Part shown: one piece after another, positions 22,839 to 31,400 of the stretch
Layout: every line of letters begins with the position of its first letter
How positions within the stretch are numbered: the first letter of the stretch is position 1
Source of the DNA: Bursaphelenchus xylophilus
Lineage: Eukaryota > Nematoda > Chromadorea > Rhabditida > Aphelenchoididae
DNA: 64,000 bases
Assembly (NCBI GenBank): GCA_904066235.2
Contig: CAJFCV020000006.1
Coordinates: 10,850,001-10,914,000, forward strand
Direction: 5' to 3'
Made by a program: the position numbers and the translations under genes
The notes under the pieces: model-generated
Databases searched by the model: none
What the model was told of the DNA's origin: nothing
The model's input: only the letters and a program-made list of their open reading frames with translations

Positions 22839-22995
22839 ATCAGTCTGTCGGGAAAATAACGGCGGATCGTCGCGCCTCGGAATCGCCCATCATCGCTTTG
22901 CGACTGCGAGCCGCAGCTTGGGATTTGGTGCGCGATAGCGGCGAGGCGAGACATTTTGATGCGACGATCCGCCGTTATTTTTCCGACAGACTGAT
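22839..22995. mobile_element. MITE, CGGCGGATCG class
   Basis: Left TCAGTCTGTCGGGAAAATAA then CGGCGGATCG; right CGATCCGCCGTTATTTTTCC then GACAGACTGA. Its right end is only 28 bases past the stop codon of channel gene B, so it sits in that gene's 3' UTR or flank. Confidence 0.9.
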
Positions 22996-23023
22996 ATCAG
23001 AAAATCGCCAAGATTCTACAATC

Positions 23024-26000
23024 TCATTCCCGTTTCTTCAGCACAGTGACTGCATACCGGGCCAACCTGAAAGCCAGCAGGAAAAACTGGACCAGCGTCA
23101 TGACCGAAAATCCCAAAAACAGTCCGGATTGCCCTCCGATCTGGGAGACGAATCCAGGCAACGTCGTTGTTCGTATTTCCTCGTAAAGTTCGTACTGAAA
23201 ATTGGTAATTTTTTGTCTTTGTTTTTTTGTTGTCAGTCTGTCGGGAAAATAATGTGGATTTGATATCAGTCTGTCGGGAAAATAATGTGGATTTCTCGCA
23301 GAAAAATTGCTCGCTTGTTCGCAGCCGAACACCAAATTTTCAGCCGCGGCTAACAAAGCCATGATGAGCGATTCCAAAGCGCGACTAATCCACATTATTT
23401 TCTCGACAGATTGATATTGTACAGAGAGCCGGCTCACCTTTAGATCAGCAAAGCCACTTTCAAACCTAAAGAATGTTGTGTTTTTTGGCTGGAAACGGAG
23501 ACTTATTTCCGATCGAGTGATCTTGAACTCGTAGTACCAACGATTGCAATGAGGAAGACACTAAAATTACACATGGTTCCTCAACCTCTCACTCTTCTAG
23601 TTCCCATAAATTTTCTGTTTTCTCACCCTTTTGTCATCGATAAATCCCAAAGCCCCATTGACGACCACGTTGTAATTATAAACAATGTCCAACGGCGCAC
23701 AAACTTCGTATCTCTCGGCTCGATGCTTCAAGTAAAAGAGTGAGCAATTCAAGGGGTTCAGTACGCGGTACTCATGGTATTTTTTGACATAACATGTAGC
23801 TCGGCCTTTGTCTTCGTCCAGCATGGAGCATTCGGATTCCCATGGAGACATTCGAAGGAAACGAGCGACGAATCGAACAAAAATCGATTCATTCATGTTG
23901 ACGTAGAACCTAGAAAGCAAATAGAGGAATGGGTATTAATTTCAAGCCTATAATGGATGTAAAAATTGTCAAAACTGACCTCGGAAAAGTTGAGATATCC
24001 GTGTCATTGTCGGAGCAAAAGATCACTGCTTGAGGCTGAAAAAATCTACAGTCAATTTGAATACTAAATTGTTCGTAAAGTCGCTGGAGTGAGTTTCGCG
24101 ACGTGCACTGTGCGAAAGCAAAATTTTACTTTGCACCGATTTCTTGCTTTTTGCATCGTGCAATAGACTTTTGTGAAAAAGTCGGACTGTAATCGTCAGT
24201 CTGTCGGGAAAATAATGTGGATTCTTCGAGTCTTTGAATTGCCCATAATTTTTCTGAGACGACTACCGCGGCTGGAGATTTGGCACGCAAATGAAATGAC
24301 GCGAGCAATTTTGCGGCAAAAAATCCACATTATTCTCCCGACACTGAAAAAAGTTCGTAAAGTCGTTGGAGCGATCTTTGGCGTTTAAAATATGCAGAGA
24401 ACGTCAGGGTGCGAGCGACAGCCCGAAAAAGACTATTGCACAGTGCAAAGTGAACATTTTTCGCACAATCTTTTCGCTTTGAAACAAAAAATTAGGATGC
24501 CAATTTTGGGTTTTTGGCATAATGCAACAAACTGTACTTGTCTTTCTACAAGGATCGACAATATTTTTTGCTGTTGGAAATGTTCCTGGCGGCGATAAAA
24601 CAGCCTGAAAAATAGGCCAAAAAACACAAGGCCAAAATATTATTTTTATTGCGGTCTCCGAAATCAGTCCGGCAAATTTACAAATGGACTATCAGTTTGT
24701 CGGGAAAATAATCGGCACACTATCTCATCAAAAATCACGTCGCCGCCGGGAAAATGTATTGTGTCGCGAGCTTTTCTGTCGCCATCGATCGGTCCCGATT
24801 TTCGCTCAAAATGACAACTGGGCTGCGCGCCTCGGCGGATAACTATTACAGCAAGCCCAAAAATGAAAAAGAGTAAAAATTGGTTTCCAGGTAGAGCGAA
24901 AAAAGGCCTATACAATGATATGAATAGCCCCTATTGACTTTCTCCCCACAATGATTTACTTCGCCTACATTTAAAAATTTTTTGTTGCGAAAAAACCAAA
25001 TTGCTTTTCAGTTCAGCGACTCGTTTGACTCACATTGCGCTCATTATTTTCCCGACAGACTGATATCTTCTTATGACTTTCTTTTATCCTACCTGCAATT
25101 TGGAGCTCTCTACAATCGGACTGGGCAGTTGTTTGATCTGCAATGCGACCCGTCCATGGTAATCGGGGTCGGTTTGGAAGTGCTGCTGCATCCTGAAGCA
25201 CTTCCCTCGCAACATTACGTATTGCGGTCGAAATTTTTCGCAACAATCGAACTCATCATACCCAATGAAGCATGAATGGAACATCTAAAAACTTGAAGAT
25301 TTGATGGCCGTATTTTACAAATTGAAAAGAAACAAAGTTTTTGAATATCAACCACATACATCCTCACATTTGTATCCGTTTTTGAAGAAGAGATCATTAT
25401 AGAATTGGGTGTAATTTCTATCGCCTTTCCATCGAAGCAGAAGCGAATTCAGCCGCTGAATTTTCAACATAGTCCATTGGCTTACCACCGGCTCCATATT
25501 GGCCAATCCGGAGCCGGCAATTGCGAAGCTTATCAAGTCTATTGTATCCTTTTCCGTTGTGAAGATAAATCGACTTCGTATCTCTTTCTTTACCGCCTCC
25601 ATGTTGATGGCATCCGGGTTTTTGGGACAGACCTGGAAGAGTTGATTAACAAAGAAAATAAAAGTAATTGCGACGCCCAGATTTTCTTTAAACTCTACAC
25701 ACATTTCAAGCATAGAACACATGTCAATTCCAGAAAATTTTAGCTAGCGCTTTGCAACGACAACCGAGATATTCAACAATTTTTGCGGCCGAGAGGGTAC
25801 GCGAAACGCGGAGAGCGGTTAGAGAAAAGTTTTTGGGCCTATCTTTGCTCGTTTTGCGTAGAAAAAATGGTTTTTTGTGTAAGCATTACCCTCTACGGTA
25901 GAAATGAACACAAAAGTTTTTACATCAAAATTCGCAAAAAAGTCTCAAATTTTTGCCAATTTTCGACCTAAAAATCTGTGTCATTTCTGCGCAGGCTCGA

Positions 26001-26447
26001 ATACGTCCTGAAAAAAAAATATTCGAAATTTGTGCCAAGTTCCGTCTAAATATATCGATCTGAATTCAGGCCCATGTTTCATCGAGATCCGAGCCTCCCA
26101 CCTCATATAATTCCCCAAAAAAAGAGACTTGCCACAATTATCGGGAGTTGAAGCCGGTTCACTCGTTTGAATGTGATCAAAGTCGCTGTCTGTCGCGCTA
26201 TATACTCACTGACAACCTTGTCCGTGAAGAACACTGCAATTAGAAGACAAAGCAGTACCAGAACCACCCATACAATCCTTGAAGTCAAAGTTTTGGCGAC
26301 GATGACTTGAGAGAGTCCATGGAGTTCGTACCTCCAGAGATAGCGCTCCGGACAGTTTTTACTGTGCTTTTCTAAAGTAAAAGTGAGCGAGAAATGCCCA
26401 TGCACTTAATGAAAATACTGATAGAAGAAAGATGACTTACTGGTCAT
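23024..26447 (-). CDS. DEG/ENaC-family cation channel subunit (paralog B)
   Basis: Eight exons on the minus strand: 26447-26441, 26371-26133, 25632-25360, 25284-25093, 24035-23980, 23909-23627, 23560-23438 and 23194-23024, giving 447 aa. Exons 2-5 and 7 have exactly the same lengths as in paralog A (239, 273, 192, 56 and 123 nt), and exon 6 differs by one codon. This shows tandem duplication. HG motif, TM1, LPIIVVCPKN, the Cys-rich ectodomain and TM2 GGQSGLFLGFS (411-421) followed by VMTLVQ are all conserved. The first coding exon is only seven bases (ATGACCA) before a GTAAGT donor. Intron 2 appears to use a GC donor (GTG then GCAAGT) where A has GTCAGT. The C-terminus ends VLKKRE. The gene probably forms homo- or heteromeric channels with A, but this is inference. 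Confidence 0.9.
23233..23415. mobile_element. MITE, GTGGATT class, preceded by an orphan terminus (channel B intron 7)
   Basis: 23265-23415 is a complete copy (TCAGTCTGTCGGGAAAATAA then TGTGGATT, mirrored at the right with TTTTCTCGACAG). Directly before it, 23233-23264 repeats only the left terminus and GTGGATTTGA. This gives two left ends in tandem and one right end. Confidence 0.88.
24100..24180. repeat. CACTGTGC-family fragment in channel B intron 4
   Basis: Contains GTGCACTGTGCGAAAGC and a decayed GCACCGATTT/GCATCGTGCAAT pair. It lies just left of the MITE at 24196. Confidence 0.6.
24196..24346. mobile_element. MITE, GTGGATT class, channel B intron 4
   Basis: Left TCAGTCTGTCGGGAAAATAA then TGTGGATTC; right AAATCCACATTATTCTCCCG with a shortened outer end. 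A phrase TAAAGTCGYTGGAGYGA flanks it on both sides (about 24078 and 24359). Confidence 0.8.
24691..25064. mobile_element. MITE, GAGCA-related, split by about 210 bp of other sequence (channel B intron 4)
   Basis: The left half, 24691-24770 (TCAGTTTGTCGGGAAAATAA then TCGGCACAC), breaks in the core at TGTGTCGCGAG. The core resumes at about 24984 (TGTTGCGAAAAAACCAAATTG) and reaches a normal right end, CATTATTTTCCCGACAGACT. The 24771-24983 interruption has no obvious termini. Confidence 0.75.
25690..26105. repeat. Dispersed repeat R3 in channel B intron 2
   Basis: It runs from GCGACGCCCAGATTTTCTTT through GAGATATTCAACAATTTTTG and GAGAGGGTACGCGAAACGC to the mirrored end ATCGAGATCCGAGCCTCCCA. Confidence 0.75.
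26385..26425. mobile_element. CACTGTGC-family right terminus remnant (channel B intron 1)
   Basis: ATGCCCATGCACTTAATGAA then AATACTGATA matches the family's right terminus, without any core left. Intron 1 of paralog A carries members of the same family, but as a different, longer insertion. Confidence 0.55.
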
Positions 26448-26873
26448 TCTATTTTGAAAAAATTTGGACTGCTATAGTGCCAGTGGCATTTTGTTGATAA
26501 AAAACTTTGTATGGGTTTTTGGTCTTCCCGCGTTTCTTGGTTTCGGAGTTTTACCTACCAAGAAACTTGAGAGGCGTTGGGGGAATGCTGTTTATGTTGG
26601 AATGAATAATGCACAACGGTCCTGCTCATATATTTATGTAAATAATCCTGTAGGACATACATAGAGCAGAGGTGAAAAATAAACTTTATAGAATGAACTT
26701 TTATCGTATGGAAAAAATTTTAGAATAGAAAAAAATATGAACGTCTTACTTGGAAGCCTTCCATTGCATTTCTGCCTCATTTTTGTTGGTAAAGTTCATG
26801 ATCTACACCTTTTTTCTTGGTAATTACCAGTCAAAAATACCTTACCCTATCCGAAATTTTATTATATCTCACA
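26448..26873. other. 5' flank of channel B; no gene recognised
   Basis: AT-rich sequence with a curious pair of matching phrases, CCCGCGTTTCTTGGTTTCGG and TACCTACCAAGAAACTTGAG, forming a weak hairpin. One 66-codon open frame lacks any recognisable motif. Confidence 0.4.
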
Positions 26874-27063
26874 AGGAAAGTACTTCTATGGGGTATGGAG
26901 TTACAGGTCGAGACATATATCAAAAAAATGAGATATATATATCAAAAAAATCGCAAAAATTTTCTTATTTATAATACAGTATGTACAAATTAACTGCCAA
27001 ATTTTGGCTTGTAAGCGCATGTAACTCCATACCCCATAGAAGTACTTTCTTTGTGAGACATCT
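26874..27063. mobile_element. 190-bp palindromic MITE (CTATGGGGTATGGAGTTACA termini)
   Basis: The 39-base arm ATCTCACAAGGAAAGTACTT, CTATGGGGTATGGAGTTACA is mirrored at 27019-27062 with one or two mismatches. The middle contains two ATATATCAAAAAAAT repeats. It is a family distinct from the others in the window. Confidence 0.8.
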
Positions 27064-27640
27064 GGTTACTGTCGGAATTCGTATCCGTATCAGAATCGGC
27101 AAAGTTTTTTTTTGACCTCCTTGTATACTTGTCTGTTCGGAAAGTCGCTCTAATCATGTTTGTCATTTTAACAATGCAAAAAGCATCCAATTGCAAAGCG
27201 CAAAGTGACGTGATATTTTAAATAAAGTTTTGATAAGTTGTGCTTCAAAAATGACCTCTCAAGTGGGCCTAAAAGATTGTTCTGTCTTTCTTTTCTTCCC
27301 CATTTTTTCACGGCAATGCAAATTACCATTTCGAATTGCTGAGCGTATTTTACAATTCCCATTTCCGTCTCTGCTTTGAAATTTGACCTCTTCGCTTCAG
27401 CACTCCGCCAAAAATTTTTTTACATTTTCGGCGATGAAACTACAATCGAATAAACTGTAGGCTTAGATGGTAAGATTCCATTCCTTGATCATATCTGTGT
27501 TTTCTCATTGGGCAACGTATTAGACTACAAGCTGGAAAACAGCAAACTTTTTGCAAAAACCTCCGATACAAATCGCCGATTTGCTCTGTATTTTTGATCA
27601 TCCGCTTACTATAATATAAAGTATAAAAATGAGGAATTAC
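27064..27640. other. No firm gene; undetermined minus-strand ORFs
   Basis: On the minus strand, open frames at about 27362-27168 (Lys/Arg-rich, starting MGIVKYAQQFEMV) and 27172-27064 (MTNMIRATFRTDKYTRRSKK, then an Asp/Ser/Thr tail) overlap by a few bases in different frames. The second runs into the MITE at 27063. I see no supporting splice sites or known domain. They could be remnants of a disrupted gene. Confidence 0.3.
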
Positions 27641-28265
27641 TCCAAGTGCGACGCTTAGGTATTGATGAAATTTGGCATAAATTTAGAATAGTTTAAAAAA
27701 AAACAAAAAAAAAAAAAAAAAAAAAAATATTTGCGAGGGTTCTATCTCGCGCCTTGCAGAAACGACCGAGATTTTCAGGTCAGAAAGTTGGCAAAAATCC
27801 AACACTTTTTTCCAAATTTTGGCGTGAAGAGTTTCATGTCTATTTCCACCGTAGAAAGTGATGTTTCCACAAAAAATCAATTTTTTCCGGTCGAAACTGG
27901 CAAAGATACGGCCAAAAAGTGTTTTTCTCTCTGACCGCTCTCTCCGTTTTGCGTACTCTCTCCCTCGCAAAAGTTTTCTTGGAAATGAAAAATTTTGTAC
28001 CTGTTTTTACCGTAGAGGATAATGTCGACATGACGGCATAAAATTGCCAAAGATATAGCCAAAAAAGATGTTTTTCTCCCTGACCGCTCTCCGCCTATCG
28101 TGTACTCCCTCGGACCTCAAAGATCGTTCAATATCTCGGTGGCGCTTGTGAAGCGCGAGCTAAAATTTTCAGGAATTGATACATGTCCTATACTTGACGT
28201 ATGGAAAAATTTTGAAAAAAATCGACCGGTCGAACTTTGAGATTTTCGATTTTTTTTTGTCAAAT
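27640..28265. repeat. Dispersed repeat R3, long rearranged copy
   Basis: Starts CCAAGTGCGACGCTTAGGTA. It contains two successive CTGACCGCTCTCYGC blocks (27935 and 28080) and two ...CAAAAAATCAATTTTTTCCGG-type segments, so it looks like two overlapping copies. A 28-base poly(A) run sits at about 27697-27727. Confidence 0.7.
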
Positions 28266-28315
28266 AATACCTCCCTTTTCCAAATCAAGTTCAAGCATTG
28301 TGTATAAATAATGAC

Positions 28316-28321
28316 TTTATT
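28316..28321 (-). terminator. Poly(A) signal of the nuclear receptor gene
   Basis: TTTATT on the + strand reads AATAAA on the minus strand, about 140 bases past the stop codon at 28463. Confidence 0.6.
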
Positions 28322-28462
28322 AATATTTTCGGAGGTCGGTAAACGGAGTAATTGATAGAATTTGTATACAATCTGAGCTAAGGGTTGACAAAAGATAAAA
28401 AAAAATGAAAAAAATGTATTCCAAATAATTCCTGAAGCCCGGATTAGCCGTAAATCCCCTTT

Positions 28463-31400
28463 TCAGTTGGGGATTTTCGTCTTCCCGCAGGTGGGCGGGT
28501 CAATGATGTTGAACACCGAGGCCAAATGATAGTTCTCGCGCATCAACTTGACCACATGCTCAATTTCCGGCAACATGAGCATCAGATTCGCGACTTTGAT
28601 GGTGATATCGCAGTCGTAGACCCCGATGGACTTGTAGTAGGCGTGCAGATCGCGGATGATTTGTTCGCGGCTGCTGTGAACGATGGCGATCGCTTGCGGA
28701 GAGAGGTCTCGGACGGCTGAAAAGGTGGGGGAGATGAGATTTAGGGAGAAAACTTGAAAGGAAGTTCTCAAAAAAAAAAAAAAAAAAAAAAAAAATCTAA
28801 TTTTTTTTTAAAAAAAATAAAACTTAGACGTTACAAAAAACTTGAACTCTCATCGTATTTAAAACTTACTGTCTTTCCACAACATAATTCCACTCAACGC
28901 GATCAGCTCCATTTCGTTGATGCCCAAGTTTCGCATACGGTTGATGACTATGTTCACAATGTAGCTCATGGCGTTTTCGAAGATTCTGAAAGAAAAATAT
29001 TTATTTTTTATTTGAAAAAAAATTGTCATCATGCTTAAAATGAGCTCTAAAATAAGCCCTTCTAGAATGAAGTTGAAACAGGAGTGACAAAAGATTATTT
29101 TTGTCTCATTTTGAGCCCCCTTTGACAAGAAAACTACCCCAAGTGCGACACTCAGATTTTCCTTTAATTTTGCACACACGTCGGTCATGAACTAAATATC
29201 AATTCCTGAAAGTTTTAGCTCGCGCTTTGCAAGCGCCGCCGAAATATTGAACAACGTTTGCCGCCGAGAGAGTACGCTAAACGCGGAGAGCGGTCCGAGA
29301 GAAAAATAACTCTTGGCCATAACTTTGCTAGTTTCGCTAGAAAAATTTCCCGGGCCCACAATTGACCTAACTAGCCGCCGAGATATTGAACGATCTTTGC
29401 TGCCGAGAGCGTAGGCTAAACGCGGAGAGCGGTCAGAGAGAAGAACATTTTTTGGCCATAACTTTGGCGGTTTCGTGCGGCAAAATTTGATTTTTTGTAG
29501 AAACATTATCCTTTACGGTAGAAACCGGCATGAAACTTTTCGAGCCAAAATTCGGCAAAAATCGTCAAATTTTCGCCGACTTCTGATCTAAAAACCTCGG
29601 TTGTTTCTGCAAAGCGCGAGCTAGGATTCTCGGATATATTTTATCAAAAAAATATTCTAAATTTGTGACTAGCTAGTTTCATCAAAATCTAAGTGTCGCA
29701 TTTGGGGTACTTGAAGCCCATAACTATTATATAAAAAATATAAAAAACAAAAAATTCTTACCCCGCCAATTGCGAGGGGTCCCCTCTAATGCTGCTGCTG
29801 TTCTCATAGAACGTGGTGAGCTCCTTCAGCCTCACATATCCCCCGTCCGGCATGATCAAACGGTCATCGCCCGCCGGGAACAATTTGTACGAGCGGAAGG
29901 AGCGCTCGGCATTCGTAAAGTTGCAGAAAAAGTTGTCGAAGAGGGCGTTTTGATCCTCCTTGGAGAGGGTGCCGAACGGCAGATAGAACTTCTCCACTGT
30001 GTCCATCAACAGGCTGGCTTCGATCTTGCAGTGCTTCTTGCTGGTGTCGTAGTTGCTCTGCGAAAGATCGCCCTGAAATTTTGGTACATTAAGCTCAATA
30101 AAACAAAAAATTTTGGGGGAAATTTGAACAATCAACTGGCAAGCGACATGTGGGTAAATTGAGGAGCCGAAATTACCGCAATCTCGGCGCCACTTGCCGT
30201 ATTTACCGTGAAATATCCGCGAAAATCGAACGGTTTTACACTCACATTCTTCTGAAGGCGCGGCGTTTCGTCGATCAGCGTGTAGGAGGCTTTGCGCAGA
30301 CTCCGGAAGTGCTGGTAGCCCTCCAGCATGCGGTTCAGCAGCTTCATGTCCGCTTCGCGTGGCTGCGCGAACGCCGTTCGGGCGGCCGCTTGAGTCAGTT
30401 GTTGGAGATTCTGAAAAAATTGAAATTTTTTATATGAAATTTTTTGAGTAAAAATAAGAAAAAAAAATATGGCCATATAAAATATCAGCAGTAAAAAAAA
30501 GTTTAATCAAGATTTTTATGATTTTTTTGAGTAAAAAAAATTTTTTCTTAAATTTATCCTTAGGGCATCCTATACTAATCTCCTTCAAATTTGCTATATA
30601 TAATCTATATGACCTCTATATTTATCCCTGAAAATATTAGCTCTCCCTTTCTTCCCGCAGCCGAGATATTCAACGATATTTTTCGGAGAGAGCACGCAAA
30701 ATGAGGAGAGTCGGTCAGAGAAAGGTCAGAGAAAAATTTTGTTTTGGGCATATCTCCGGCAATTTCGATGGGAAAAAATTATTTTTTGAGAAGATAGGTT
30801 TCTTCTATGTTATGAATTATGATTTTTTTAATTTGAGATCAAAAAATATTTTTTTTTTTTATTTTTTTTCAAAAAAAATCTAATTTTTTCGAGAAATATT
30901 GAGCTGAAAATCTTGGATATAATTTGAAAAATCTTGTTCTAGATTTTTTCCAAGCCTAAACTCCCTTTTTCCGCCATAAAACCACATTATTTTCCAATTT
31001 TAGCTCAAAAATTATATTATCCATGTCATTTTGAACCCAAAATACAGTCAGTTCCCTTTTAAAATCACCGCTTACCACCCAATTTCCTCTAAATCACCCT
31101 TTCCAACGCCGACAACAAACTACACTACCGAAAACTTGCTGAAGTTCACTAAATATTATTGCGTAATCGTCGGTTGTCAATAGGAATGATGTAAAGGGAA
31201 GGGAGTTCATTGTAGTCTGACATCAACTAGAGGGGTGTTTGGGTCGCTAGGGCAACATAGAACAGTATTATGGCCATTAGTGAGAGGAATGTTTGGAAGT
31301 AAATTTTTGCAAATACCTAATGGGCAACCAAGGTAAATTTTGATAGTAAAGTTGATTATTTTGGGGGGAAAATTTTTTGCTATAGAATTGAGATAACTTT

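Noticed and set aside
30132..30245. In-frame extension of nuclear receptor exon 5 past its GTGAGT donor
   Set aside because: Splicing at AAT|GTGAGT joins in phase to GGC GAT... and keeps the domain. The extension ends in a stop after 34 codons.
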